NCBI GenBank assembly: GCA_016716425.1
Contig: JADJWJ010000007.1
Location: 62,001-126,000, forward strand
Direction of reading: 5' to 3'
Length of the DNA: 64,000 nt
DNA from: Betaproteobacteria bacterium
Lineage (GTDB): Bacteria > Pseudomonadota > Gammaproteobacteria > Burkholderiales > Casimicrobiaceae
The notes under the pieces are model-generated. The model was not told where the DNA came from and searched no databases. It saw nothing but the letters and a program-made list of their open reading frames with translations. Position 1 is the first letter of the stretch. The number at the start of each line of letters is the position of its first letter. Shown one piece after another: positions 1 through 8,278 of the stretch. A program made the translations under genes and the position numbers.

Positions 1-2
1 TC

Positions 3-77
3 CGCTTCGCGATGCTGGCCGAGGACTGGCGGACGCTGCGGCGCGCGCACCTCGGCCGGCGGCCGCGCGGCGCGTGA
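3..77 (+). CDS. 3' end of an unidentified gene (partial)
   Basis: An open frame enters from the left edge and ends at TGA 75-77, giving 24 residues rich in Arg and Ala (FAMLAEDWRTLRRAHLGRR in the middle). The tail is too short to assign to a family. It is kept because it is open to the window edge and the next gene follows about 140 bases downstream on the same strand. Confidence 0.4.
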   Translation, partial: RFAMLAEDWRTLRRAHLGRRPRGA

Positions 78-83
78 GCCCCA

Positions 84-212
84 GGGCCGCCCGAGGGCCG
101 AGGTGGCCAATGAGCCGGAGCGCGCAGCGCGAAGGTAGCCCAATCAGCCCGAAGGGCCGCCCCGAGGGCCGAGGTGGCCAATGCGCCGGAGCGCGCAGCG
201 CGAAGGTGGCCC
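84..212. repeat. Two-copy direct repeat, about 71 bp period
   Basis: Two near-identical blocks of 58-59 bases (84-141 and 154-212) share a core beginning gggccgaggtggccaatg and then ccggagcgcgcagcgcgaag. They differ by one inserted C and two substitutions. The second copy runs up to the start of the lipoprotein gene and supplies an upstream in-frame ATG at 181, which is why that ATG is not taken as the start. Confidence 0.75.
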
Positions 213-219
213 GGTGACC

Positions 220-591
220 ATGCGGCGGGCGGTGGCGGCAGTCGCGCTGCTCGCAGCGGGCTGCGCCACCGAGACGATTCCGCCCGACGTCCCGAAGTCG
301 GTCCGGGAGTTCGCGATCGCGCCGTACGAAATTCACGAGGAGTGCGCGGACATGGCGGTCGGCGACCGGCTCGACTACCGGTTCGAGGCGCAGGCACCGG
401 TAGCGTTTCACCTCTACTATCGCGAAGGACTCGCGTTCGTGTCCCCGGTATCGCGCGAGAGCGTGCAGGAGTTCGCAGGGGTGTTCGCGGCCAAGGCGGG
501 CCGCCGGTATTGCCTGCAGTGGGAGGCCGGTCAGCGGGGCGCGCTCATCGACTACCGGCTGCGGCTGCTGCGCGAGGGGACCGCACCGTGA
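220..591 (+). CDS. Small putative lipoprotein
   Basis: Predicted 123-residue exported protein. It opens with two Arg, a hydrophobic stretch and AAGC, a plausible lipobox with Cys at residue 15. The rest is a beta-rich domain (DYRFEAQAPVAFHLYYREG, then GRRYCLQWEAG) that resembles GOLD-like small lipoproteins, although that family match is inference. An in-frame ATG at 181 would add 13 residues encoded by the upstream repeat and bury the signal peptide, so ATG 220 is preferred. Its stop overlaps the GTG of the downstream phosphatase by four bases, so the two are probably co-translated. Confidence 0.7.
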   Translation: MRRAVAAVALLAAGCATETIPPDVPKSVREFAIAPYEIHEECADMAVGDRLDYRFEAQAPVAFHLYYREGLAFVSPVSRESVQEFAGVFAAKAGRRYCLQWEAGQRGALIDYRLRLLREGTAP

Positions 592-1250
592 CGCACGCCG
601 CACCCGTACTGCTGTTCGACCTCGACGGCACGCTCACCGACAACTTCCTCGGCATCGCGCGCTCGATCGCGCACGCGCTCGAGCGTCTCGGCGCGGAAGT
701 GCCCGGCCACGCGGTGTTGCGCCGCTGCATGGGCCCGCCGCTGCGCGAGTCGTTCGCGTGGCTGCTCGACACGACGGACCCCGCGCTGATCGAGCAGGCG
801 ATCGCGCACTATCGCGAGCGCTATGCCGACGTCGGCTGGCGCGAGAATGCCGTCTACGACGGCGTCGACGACACGCTGGCCGCGCTCGCGGCGACCCACG
901 CCCGCATGTACCTGTGCACGGCGAAGCCCGCGCCCTACGCCCGGCGCATCGTGCAGCTGTTCGGCCTGTCGCTGCACCTGTCCGGCATCTACGGCGCCGA
1001 CCTCGCCGGCCGCCTCGACGACAAGGTGAAGCTGCTCGCGCACATCGCCGCGACCGAGGGCTTCGACCCCGGCGACGCGATCATGATCGGCGACCGTGAA
1101 CACGACCTGCGCGCCGCGCGGATGAACGGCGCGCGCTGCGTGGGCGTGCTGTGGGGGTTCGGCTCGCGCGAGGAACTCGCCGGCGCGGACGCGATCGCGG
1201 AGACGCCCGCCGGGCTGCCGGCAGCGATCGCGGGCATCGTGCGGAAGTGA
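588..1250 (+). CDS. HAD-family phosphatase, phosphoglycolate phosphatase-like
   Basis: A 220-residue haloacid-dehalogenase hydrolase. Motif I is FDLDGTLTDN near residues 9-18 (nucleophile and acid Asp). Motif II is CTAKP near residue 107. The motif III Lys lies in DDKVKLLAHI, and motif IV is MIGDREHDLRAA near residue 166. A helical cap sits between motifs I and II, as in Gph/5'-nucleotidase relatives. The substrate cannot be read from the sequence. The start is GTG 588, overlapping the lipoprotein stop (GTGA). The same frame is open far upstream, but that part is the shadow of the lipoprotein gene. Confidence 0.8.
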   Translation: MTHAAPVLLFDLDGTLTDNFLGIARSIAHALERLGAEVPGHAVLRRCMGPPLRESFAWLLDTTDPALIEQAIAHYRERYADVGWRENAVYDGVDDTLAALAATHARMYLCTAKPAPYARRIVQLFGLSLHLSGIYGADLAGRLDDKVKLLAHIAATEGFDPGDAIMIGDREHDLRAARMNGARCVGVLWGFGSREELAGADAIAETPAGLPAAIAGIVRK

Positions 1251-1355
1251 TGGTCAGTCTCGAATTTCCCGGCCGCGGCATCGCCGATGCGAAAGCCCTG
1301 CGCGGAAATTCGGGCCTGGTCCTCGCCTCCGGACAGGCTGCCGAGATTCTCGCAG

Positions 1356-1450
1356 TGTCATCCCGACGAGCGCAGCGAAGAGAATATCGCTTTCGCGCAC
1401 GCCACTGATTCGCCGGCAAAGCAGATCCCCCGCTGTGCTCGGGATGACAC
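1356..1450. repeat. Intergenic inverted repeat with gtgtcatcccga ends
   Basis: gtgtcatcccga at 1356-1367 is matched by its perfect complement tcgggatgacac at 1439-1450. The left arm continues with gagcgcagcga, a sequence seen again at 47993-48022. This is the type of non-coding dispersed repeat common between convergent genes. It sits between the phosphatase (plus) and the zinc-ribbon gene (minus) and may act as a bidirectional terminator. Nothing else is seen in 1251-1486. Confidence 0.7.
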
Positions 1451-1486
1451 CGGCAATCGGATGCCGACGCGAATCTCGAAAGCCAG

Positions 1487-2581
1487 CTAACGCCCGCCGG
1501 TGGCCGACAGCACGACGACGACGACGACGAACAGAACGAGCACGGCGAACGCGATCTTCCACGGGCTCTTCGGATACTCGCCCCGGATCGCGCCGGTGAC
1601 GCCGTTCTGCACGACCTGGAACGCACGCGCGCCGTACGTGTAGGACATGAGCCACACCGGCGCGAGGATGTGCTTGAACGTCTGTCGCGAGTACACGGTG
1701 TGCACGTCGAGGTTGCGGTACGTGTCGCCCGGCACCTCGCGCGCGCACATCGCGGCGACCTTGGCGTCCATGGCGGTGCGCGCGGCCTGCGCGGCGGCGA
1801 TGAGGTCGATCTGGTAGCGCTCGACCACCCAGCCCGCGACGTAGGCGGCGTCGTAGGGCTTGAGCGACGCCGTGGGGAACGGCTCGATCCCGCGCAGCAG
1901 CCCCGGGTGTACGCCGACCGACGCGCAGACGAGGTCGTCGTCGAAGAAGTGCGACAGCTGCCCGGCCGCGGGCACCCATCGCACGTGTCGGACCTGCCGC
2001 GTGCGCGTCTGGCCGCCCTCCGAGTAGGTTTCGGTCGTGTAGTAGTAGTGGCCGGCCTCGGCCGTCCACCGCGCGTCGGCGTGCGCGTCGAACGTCCAGT
2101 ACGGCAGGTACACGCCCTTGACCGTGTCGGTCAGCGCCCGCCGCTTGAGCGCGTTCGGCGCGAACCACAGCTTGCCGTACCACTGCCGGATACGGTCGCG
2201 CGCACCCGGTTCGGCGACGACGAAGGGCAGCACGCTCTCCGGTCGGAAGGCGGGCTTCGCCTCCTCGTAGGCCGCGAGCTGCGCCGAGCCGCAGAACTCG
2301 CAGTTCTGCGCCTGCCGCTTCGGATCGAACACCGAGATCGCGTTGCAGCTCACGCACTTGACCTGCCGCCTGTCGGCCTTCCACCCGCGCGCGTCGTCGC
2401 CGATGCCCCGCAGCGCGGCGACGAGGTCGTGCTCGACGATCGCGCCGGTCGCGGCGTCGATCTTCGCCGGAGATTCGGTCCCGCAGAAAGGGCAGATCAG
2501 CTTCTGCTTCGCGGCATTCCAGTGGGCCTCGCCACCGCACGCGGGGCAGGCGAACTTGGGCAGCGCCGCGGTCTCGACCAT
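1487..2581 (-). CDS. Zinc-ribbon protein with C-terminal membrane anchor
   Basis: A 364-residue protein. Paired CxxC knuckles occur at the N terminus (CPAC/CPFC near residues 12-34) and again near residues 76-97 (CVSC/CEFC), suggesting two zinc ribbons. A central alpha/beta region rich in Tyr and Trp follows (YLPYWTFDAHADARW). One hydrophobic segment, FAVLVLFVVVVVVLS, lies at the extreme C terminus, so the protein is tail-anchored or an inner-membrane protein facing the cytoplasm. It is the last gene of a tight minus-strand series, six bases after a DUF4019 gene and next to an SPFH gene. Co-occurrence of this type with SPFH proteins suggests a shared membrane function. Its biochemical role is unknown. 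Confidence 0.75.
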   Translation of the reverse strand: MVETAALPKFACPACGGEAHWNAAKQKLICPFCGTESPAKIDAATGAIVEHDLVAALRGIGDDARGWKADRRQVKCVSCNAISVFDPKRQAQNCEFCGSAQLAAYEEAKPAFRPESVLPFVVAEPGARDRIRQWYGKLWFAPNALKRRALTDTVKGVYLPYWTFDAHADARWTAEAGHYYYTTETYSEGGQTRTRQVRHVRWVPAAGQLSHFFDDDLVCASVGVHPGLLRGIEPFPTASLKPYDAAYVAGWVVERYQIDLIAAAQAARTAMDAKVAAMCAREVPGDTYRNLDVHTVYSRQTFKHILAPVWLMSYTYGARAFQVVQNGVTGAIRGEYPKSPWKIAFAVLVLFVVVVVVLSATGGR

Positions 2582-2587
2582 GCTCCG

Positions 2588-3025
2588 CTAGCGGATCAGG
2601 TAGCCGACGACGCGCCACTTGCCGTCGGCCTCGCGCTCCATCGTCAACGTCTCGACCCCCTGCGGTTTCAGCGCGAACTCGGTGCGGAAGACCACGACCA
2701 GGAACTCGCCCGGCGGGGTGCCCTTGCCCGGCCCGGGCGGCTGCACTCCCACCTTCGCGCGCTGCAATGCGGCGCCGAACTTGCCCCGTGCCGACTTGAG
2801 CGACGCCGCCCACGCGTCCTGCGTGATCGCTTCGCGGAACCGTGCCGAGCTCTGCCGCCACGTCGCGGCAGCATCGTTGGCATCGGCGAGCGCGAGCCAC
2901 GCGAGTGCCGCCGCCTGCGCTTCGGTCGCGCGTGGGTCCTGTGCGGCGGCGGGCAGCGTCCACGCGAGCGCCGATGTCAGGAGGGCGGCCAGCGCCGCGC
3001 GCCGGCCGATGCTGCTGTTTCCCAT
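2588..3025 (-). CDS. DUF4019-like secreted protein
   Basis: A 145-residue protein with a clear signal peptide (Arg-containing start, ALAALLTSALAWTLPAAAQ). A single domain follows, of the DUF4019 type (WLALADANDAAATWRQSS early, VVFRTEF in the middle, DGKWRVVGYLIR at the end). Such proteins are predicted to be periplasmic, and no activity is known. It starts two bases after the SPFH gene's stop and ends six bases before the zinc-ribbon gene, so all three are almost certainly one transcript. Confidence 0.75.
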   Translation of the reverse strand: MGNSSIGRRAALAALLTSALAWTLPAAAQDPRATEAQAAALAWLALADANDAAATWRQSSARFREAITQDAWAASLKSARGKFGAALQRAKVGVQPPGPGKGTPPGEFLVVVFRTEFALKPQGVETLTMEREADGKWRVVGYLIR

Positions 3026-3027
3026 GT

Positions 3028-4095
3028 TCAGTCCTTGAGGAAATTGTCGACTGCGGCGCGCGTCACGCGCCATTGCGTCCCGATCCGGCGGCCCTTGAGG
3101 TCGCCGGCGTCGAGGCTCGCGATGACGTCGGACTCGGCCACGCCCAGCATCTGCGCGACCTGCGCGGGTGTCATCAGATCGGGCATCGCGGCCGCGGCCG
3201 CCGGCGCGGCAGGCGCCTGGATGCCGGGCGTCGCCTGGCCCATGAGGCCGCCGCTCTGGTTCATCATCTGCTGCGCCATCGCCATGCCGACGGCCATCTC
3301 GGCCGCCATGCCGCCCGGGCCCCCGCCGCCGCTGGCGAGCCCCTGCGCCATCTGGAACTTGACGTAGTCGTTGAGGTTGCCGACCGCGGCCATGCTGGAG
3401 CGCTTGTCGATCGCCTGCTCGACCTCGGGCGGCACCGACACGTTCTCGACGACGAACGTCGTCATCTCGAGCCCGTACTTGGCGCCGATCGCCGGGTTGA
3501 TGAGCGGCAGCAGCGCCTCGCCCAGCTCGCCGTAGCGCGATGCGACGTCGAGGGCCGGGATCTTCGAGCCCGCCAGCGCGTCGGTGAACACGCTGACGAT
3601 CCGCGAGCGCATCGTGTCGTTGAACTCGTCCAGACGGAAGTGGTTGTCGGTGCCGGCGACCTCCTTCAGGAACTTCTTCACGTCCACGATCCGGAAGTCG
3701 TAGGTGCCGTACGCGCGCAGCCGCACGATGCCGAAGTCGTTGTCGCGCATCATCACCGGGTTGGCGGTGCCCCACTTGTTGCCGGTGAACAGGCGCGTGA
3801 CGACGAAGTAGACGTCGGCCTTGAACGGGCTCTCGAGCGCGTACTTCCAGCTCCTGAGATTGGTGAGGATCGGGATGTTGTCGGTGGTCAGCGTGTGCTT
3901 GCCCGGGCCGAACGAATCGCCGAACTCGCCCAGGTAGACGAACTGCGCGACCTGCGACTCGCGCACGATGAGCTGCGCGCCGTTCTTGATTTCCTTGTCC
4001 TCGTCGGGAAAGCGGAACGACAGCGTGTCGCGCGAGTCGTCCGTCCACTCGATGATGTCGATGAACTGCTTCTTGATGAAATCGAGGATCGCCAT
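3028..4095 (-). CDS. SPFH-domain protein with C-terminal excisionase-type HTH
   Basis: A 355-residue protein. Residues 1 to about 240 form an SPFH/band-7 domain of the YdjI ('virion core protein-like') type (FGPGKHTLTTDNIP, then ALESPFKADVYFV). A Gly/Met/Ala-rich linker follows (GGGGPGGMAAEMAVGMAMAQ). The last 50 residues read as a helix-turn-helix of the excisionase/MerR type (LMTPAQVAQMLGVAESDV, GRRIGTQWRVTRAAVDNFL). Many relatives carry a zinc ribbon or GYF domain at this place. Here the zinc ribbon is encoded separately two genes downstream. SPFH proteins oligomerise at membranes, and the role of the HTH (DNA or peptide binding) is inference. The start ATG 4095 follows an AG-rich region 75 bases after dsbC. 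Confidence 0.8.
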   Translation of the reverse strand: MAILDFIKKQFIDIIEWTDDSRDTLSFRFPDEDKEIKNGAQLIVRESQVAQFVYLGEFGDSFGPGKHTLTTDNIPILTNLRSWKYALESPFKADVYFVVTRLFTGNKWGTANPVMMRDNDFGIVRLRAYGTYDFRIVDVKKFLKEVAGTDNHFRLDEFNDTMRSRIVSVFTDALAGSKIPALDVASRYGELGEALLPLINPAIGAKYGLEMTTFVVENVSVPPEVEQAIDKRSSMAAVGNLNDYVKFQMAQGLASGGGGPGGMAAEMAVGMAMAQQMMNQSGGLMGQATPGIQAPAAPAAAAAMPDLMTPAQVAQMLGVAESDVIASLDAGDLKGRRIGTQWRVTRAAVDNFLKD

Positions 4096-4170
4096 GGTGG
4101 CCTCCAGCGGAATGAAACCGGCCGCCTCGGGGGGCGGCCGGACGCGCGGTACGGGCGCAGCGCTTGCGGG

Positions 4171-4980
4171 TTACGACTTCCTGGCTGCGGCGAGCTTCTT
4201 CGCCTCGGCCTCGGCGGTCTTCAATTCGGACTCGAGCCGCGCCGCGGGCAGCGCGCCCGGGACGATCGAGCCGTCGGCGAACACGAGCGTGGGCGTTGCG
4301 TTCACCTTGAACTTCGCGCCCAGCTCCGCCGTCTTCGCGACGGGGTTGTCGCAGTCGCCCTTGTTGTCGGGCAGCGCGCCGGTCGCGAAGAACGCGTCCC
4401 ACGCCTTCTGCCGGTCGGGCGCGCACCAGATCATCCGCGACTTGCGCGCGGCGTCCGGGTGGAGGCTGTCGATCGGATAGAGAAACGTGTAGATCGTCAC
4501 GTTGTCGACGCCCTTCAGTTCCTCCTCGAGCTTGTGGCAGAACGGGCAGTCGGCGTCGGAGAAGACGACGAGCGTGCGCTCGCCGGTCCCCTTGACCTTC
4601 TTGATCGCCAGGTCGAGCGGGAGCGACGCGACGTCGACGCGGTTCAGCTTGCGCTGCCGCTCCTCGGTCAGGTTGACCTTGGTCTCGGTGTCGTACACGG
4701 CGCCGACGACGATGTACTTCGCCTTGGCGTCGGTGTAGACGATGCGGTCGTCGAACTGGACCTCGAAGAGACCGAAGTACGGCGTCTTGACGACGCCGCG
4801 GACTTCGGCGCCGGGGAACTTCTGCTCGATGGCCTTCTTGACGCCGGCGGCCTCCGCCGTCAGCGGCGCGGGCTTGTCCGCGGCGAGCCCGGGCGCGGGG
4901 ATCGCCAGCGCGAGTGCCAATGCGGCCAGTGCGGCCATGCCGGCCGCGCGGACGCGGGGCCTGGCGGGTGAACGGTGCAT
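4171..4980 (-). CDS. dsbC: Periplasmic disulfide isomerase DsbC
   Basis: A 269-residue exported thioredoxin-fold protein. It has a signal peptide (MAALAALALALAIPAPGLAAD) and an N-terminal dimerisation domain (KFPGAEVRGVVKTPYFGLFE). The catalytic CPFC lies near residues 146-149 (FSDADCPFCHKLEEEL), the cis-Pro loop is NATPTLVF, and a second Cys pair (WCAPD and GDCDN) matches the structural disulfide of DsbC. It isomerises wrong disulfides in the periplasm and is kept reduced by a DsbD, for which a candidate lies at 29897-32092. It sits 45 bases after the ubiH-like gene and has a GGAG ribosome site before ATG 4980. The C terminus has a Lys/Ala-rich extension. Confidence 0.9.
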   Translation of the reverse strand: MHRSPARPRVRAAGMAALAALALALAIPAPGLAADKPAPLTAEAAGVKKAIEQKFPGAEVRGVVKTPYFGLFEVQFDDRIVYTDAKAKYIVVGAVYDTETKVNLTEERQRKLNRVDVASLPLDLAIKKVKGTGERTLVVFSDADCPFCHKLEEELKGVDNVTIYTFLYPIDSLHPDAARKSRMIWCAPDRQKAWDAFFATGALPDNKGDCDNPVAKTAELGAKFKVNATPTLVFADGSIVPGALPAARLESELKTAEAEAKKLAAARKS

Positions 4981-5025
4981 CGTGGTCTCCAGTGGATCGG
5001 TGGTTTGCAGCCGGAATTGGACAGT

Positions 5026-6213
5026 CTAGCGCAGCGCCGGTTGCGCCAGCGCGCGCTTGAGCAACGGGAGCCGATCGACGGCGGTCATCCCGGCGTTGCG
5101 CAGCGACGACAGCCACGGCGTCGACGGCCCGAAGAGCCGGGCGAGGCCGTCGGTCGCCGCCTGCATCGCGAGCACCGGCTCGGCCCGCCGCCGCGCGTAG
5201 CGGTCGAGGAGCACCGGGGCGCCGGGGTCCGCGACCGGGCCGCGCGCGGCTACCACCTGCGCCAGCGCCCGCGCGTCGCCGAAACCCAGGTTGACGCCCT
5301 GGCCGGCCAGCGGGTGCACGCCGTGCGCCGCGTCGCCGACCAGCGCCAGCCGGTGCGCGATCGCCGCCGGCAACTTGAGCAGGGCCAGCGGAAATGCGGC
5401 CGGCGGGGTCAGCGGCGTGAGTTCGCCCAGCGCGCGGTCGCCCGCAGCGGCCACGCGCTCGGCCAGCGTCGCCGGTGACAGAGCGAGAAGCTCGGCGGCC
5501 AGCGCCTCCGGCGCCGACCACACGATCGAGATCCGGCGCCCCGGCAGCGGCAGCCACGCGAGGACGCTTCCATCCGCACGGAACCACTGGCGGGCGATCC
5601 CGTGGTGGGCGAGCCCGCACGCGAAGTTCGCCACCACCGCGGTCTGCCCGTACGGGCGCGGCTCCGCCACGATGCCGGCCGCCGTCCGCACCCACGAACG
5701 AAGGCCGTCCGCCCCGACCAGCAGGCGGGCGGACAGTTCCCGCGCCTCCTCGCCATCCGGCGCGAGCGTGAGCCGCGCCTCGTCGGCCCCCCAGATCAAT
5801 CCGACGAACGGTGCCCCGCCGACGACCGTGACCCCCGCCTCGAACACGCCGGGCAGCAGTGCCGCACGCAGCGCCCGCTCCTCGGCGATCCACGCCAGCG
5901 CGCGCTCACCGAAGTCGAATGCCGAGAACGTCAGCGTCGCGCCGGCATCCCCGGCCACGCGCATGGCCTCGATCGGCGCCACCCGGTCGGCGGGCAGCCG
6001 CTGCCACGCGCCGAGCGCCCTCAGGAACGTGGCGCTCCCGGGGCTGATCGCATACACGCGCGAGTCCCACGTGGCGGGGTCGGGCTCGGGTGCGGCGATC
6101 GGCGCGCGGTCCACCAGCGCCACCGAAAGACCGGTGCGTGCCAGCGCGGGGGCGAGCGCCAGGCCCACCAGCCCGGCACCCGCGATCACGACGTCGTAGC
6201 GCTGCGCTTCCAC
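5026..6213 (-). CDS. UbiH/UbiF-family FAD-dependent hydroxylase
   Basis: A 395-residue flavin monooxygenase of the UbiH/UbiF/VisC family, which hydroxylates the ring of ubiquinone precursors. It has the N-terminal dinucleotide fold GAGLVGLALA (residues 11-20), LVGADGLRSWVR (DG motif) and LVGDAAHGVHPLAGQGVNLG (FAD ribose-binding GD motif). The start is GTG 6213, six bases after the hslV stop. Which ring carbon it hydroxylates (UbiH, UbiF or UbiM type) cannot be told from sequence alone. It is followed closely by dsbC, an arrangement that suggests co-transcription. Confidence 0.85.
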   Translation of the reverse strand: MEAQRYDVVIAGAGLVGLALAPALARTGLSVALVDRAPIAAPEPDPATWDSRVYAISPGSATFLRALGAWQRLPADRVAPIEAMRVAGDAGATLTFSAFDFGERALAWIAEERALRAALLPGVFEAGVTVVGGAPFVGLIWGADEARLTLAPDGEEARELSARLLVGADGLRSWVRTAAGIVAEPRPYGQTAVVANFACGLAHHGIARQWFRADGSVLAWLPLPGRRISIVWSAPEALAAELLALSPATLAERVAAAGDRALGELTPLTPPAAFPLALLKLPAAIAHRLALVGDAAHGVHPLAGQGVNLGFGDARALAQVVAARGPVADPGAPVLLDRYARRRAEPVLAMQAATDGLARLFGPSTPWLSSLRNAGMTAVDRLPLLKRALAQPALR

Positions 6214-6219
6214 CGCGGC

Positions 6220-6765
6220 CTACGGGGCCGGCGCCAGCACTTCGATGACGTGGTGCTGGTTCGTGTAGATGCACAGGTCGCCGGCGATCGTCAGCGCCTG
6301 CTTGACGATGTCCGGCGCAGGCAGCGCCGAGTGTTCGAGCAGCGCGCGCGCGGCGGCCTGGGCGAACGCGCCGCCGGAGCCGATCGCCACGATCCCGAGC
6401 TCGGGCTCGAGCACGTCGCCGGTGCCGGTCAGCACCAGCGACGCGGTGCGGTCGGCCACCGCGAGCATCGCTTCCAGCCGGCGCAGCACGCGGTCGGAGC
6501 GCCAGTCCTTCGCCAGTTCCACCGCCGAGCGCGTCAAGTGCCCCTGATGCTTCTCGAGCTTCGCCTCGAAGCGCTCGAACAGCGTGAAGGCATCGGCGGT
6601 CGCACCCGCGAAGCCCGCGAGCACGCGATCGTTGTACAGGCGCCGCACCTTGCGCGCGGTCGCCTTGACGACGACGTTGCCGAGCGTGACCTGCCCGTCG
6701 CCGCCGAGCGCGACGGTGCCGTCGCGGCGAACGCAGAGAATCGTGGTGCCGTGGAAGGGTTCCAT
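6220..6765 (-). CDS. hslV: ATP-dependent protease peptidase subunit HslV
   Basis: A 181-residue N-terminal-nucleophile peptidase of the HslVU (ClpQY) protease. The sequence begins with a five-residue extension and then HGTTILCVRR. The Thr of GTT becomes the catalytic N terminus after removal of the propeptide. GGDGQVTLG, KVRRLYNDRVLAGFAG and AIGSGGAFAQAAA are family signatures. It acts in the cytoplasm as a double ring capped by HslU hexamers. In most relatives hslU follows directly, but here the downstream gene is ubiH-like and hslU lies on the other strand at 19268-20599. It starts 62 bases after the STAS gene. Confidence 0.95.
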   Translation of the reverse strand: MEPFHGTTILCVRRDGTVALGGDGQVTLGNVVVKATARKVRRLYNDRVLAGFAGATADAFTLFERFEAKLEKHQGHLTRSAVELAKDWRSDRVLRRLEAMLAVADRTASLVLTGTGDVLEPELGIVAIGSGGAFAQAAARALLEHSALPAPDIVKQALTIAGDLCIYTNQHHVIEVLAPAP

Positions 6766-6827
6766 GGGAGGGCGTTCGAGTCGTGCGGGCGCCGCGCCGG
6801 CGGAGCGCCGTTCGCGGACGGCGCCGC

Positions 6828-8108
6828 CTACTGCGGCTTCTTCAGGAAATGCCGTGGCGAAATGCCGATCAGCAGCAGCAGCGCACGGATGATCGGCGAC
6901 GCGCCGACGATCTGCACGGCCTTGCGCTGCCCCTCGATGCGACCGATCGCGTTGAGCAGCGAGCCCGCGCAGACGAAATCGACGCGCTCGACGGCGGACA
7001 TGTCGATCGGCACGACCTGGTGGTGGTGCGCGTACTCGGCGATCTCCGCCATCGGCTGCGTGGCCGAGCCGGTGAGCACGCCCGCGAGGCGGATCGACTC
7101 GATCCCGGCGCGGGCCGTGCGTGGCTCGCTGCCGTCGTCCGCGGCCGGCGCCGCGGCGTCCGCCGCGGGCGCCTCGGACGGCGGGGCCGGCGGCGGCTCC
7201 CACGACGGAGGCGATTGCTCGAACGCGATCGCGTATTCGATCGCGCGGTCGTCGAACGCCTCCTGCTTGTGCTCGAACTGCAGGAGCTCGAGCGAGAGCA
7301 GCCAAGCGCCCTCGCCCGCCTCGCGCCCGCGCCGCAGCAGGATGTCCAGCGCCGCGCGGACCTTGTCGGGCTTGGTGATGGTCAGCGCCACGCGCTGGCG
7401 GCGCGCGTCGGCCAGCGCGTCGGCGAGCAGGCGGGCGCCGGCATCGTCGAAGCCGGCCACCGATGCGAGATCGAGGCGCGCGCCGGGCGCGGATTTGGCT
7501 AGCCCGCGTCGGAACGCCTCGATCTGCGGCGCCGCCGCGGCGGACAGCTTCCCGGTAAGGAGCACGTAGCCGCCGGCGGGCTTTGGCGCGGCCGTCGGCG
7601 GCCTGATGCCGGCGGCGGGCGCCTTGGCCTCCTCGTCCCACGGGGGCGGCGAACGCTCGAACTGCATCACGTATTGGAGCGCCAGCTGGTCGAACGCGGC
7701 GCGGTCGTTCGCGCGCTGCTGCAGGTCGAACAGCGCGAGCCACGCGAGCGGCGAGGCCTTCGCGTCGGGGTCCTGCTGCACGCCCTGCTCGAGAAGGTCG
7801 CGCGCCGGCTGCGCCTGACCGCTCGCGAACAGCAGCGCGGCGTTCTCGAGCACCGCGCAGAGGCCGGGATTCGCCTGCGCGACCTCGATCGACGTGCGCA
7901 TCGGGGACCACTCGATGAGGCTCGACCCGGTGACGGAGATGTCGGCGACCGGCTCGGCCCGCGGCCGTTCCGCAGTGCCGCGCCGGCCCTGTGCCGCCGC
8001 TGCGACGTCGCGCGCGGACACGGGCGCACGCGGCACCGCCGCCGGCGCCTTGACGTTCGGCTTCGATGCCTCGGGCTTCTTCGCAGGCGGCTTATGGAAA
8101 AGTGCCAT
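6828..8108 (-). CDS. Two-STAS-domain protein upstream of hslV
   Basis: A 426-residue cytoplasmic protein with no membrane segment. A Pro/Ala/Lys-rich disordered N terminus (about 1-60) is followed by a helical repeat region (ENAALLFASGQAQPARDLLEQG). A first STAS-like domain lies near residues 185-270 (GGYVLLTGKLSAAAAPQIEA), then a Pro-rich linker, then a second STAS-like domain at about 335-426 (VPIDMSAVERVDFVCAGSLL). The expected phosphorylatable Ser of anti-sigma antagonists is not obvious. A TTG at 8111 is in frame, but ATG 8108 is preferred. Its partner is unknown, and the position ahead of hslV suggests co-regulation rather than a shared mechanism. Confidence 0.7.
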   Translation of the reverse strand: MALFHKPPAKKPEASKPNVKAPAAVPRAPVSARDVAAAAQGRRGTAERPRAEPVADISVTGSSLIEWSPMRTSIEVAQANPGLCAVLENAALLFASGQAQPARDLLEQGVQQDPDAKASPLAWLALFDLQQRANDRAAFDQLALQYVMQFERSPPPWDEEAKAPAAGIRPPTAAPKPAGGYVLLTGKLSAAAAPQIEAFRRGLAKSAPGARLDLASVAGFDDAGARLLADALADARRQRVALTITKPDKVRAALDILLRRGREAGEGAWLLSLELLQFEHKQEAFDDRAIEYAIAFEQSPPSWEPPPAPPSEAPAADAAAPAADDGSEPRTARAGIESIRLAGVLTGSATQPMAEIAEYAHHHQVVPIDMSAVERVDFVCAGSLLNAIGRIEGQRKAVQIVGASPIIRALLLLIGISPRHFLKKPQ

Positions 8109-8278
8109 CAACTCGGCAGAATATGCCGTTGGAATGAATGCGCCCGATTATGTGCCCAAGCGTGCGCTCGGACAAGGCGCGGGCCACGCGGGCTGCGTCC
8201 ATCCGCATGCGCAGCGGCCGGACGTGCCGGCCGTTGCAGGGGACCGGACTCGCGCCGCGGGGGTGCGCAACCGCCGGG

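Noticed and set aside
181..219. N-terminal extension of the first lipoprotein from ATG 181
   Set aside because: This part is encoded by the upstream direct repeat and would bury the signal peptide and lipobox.
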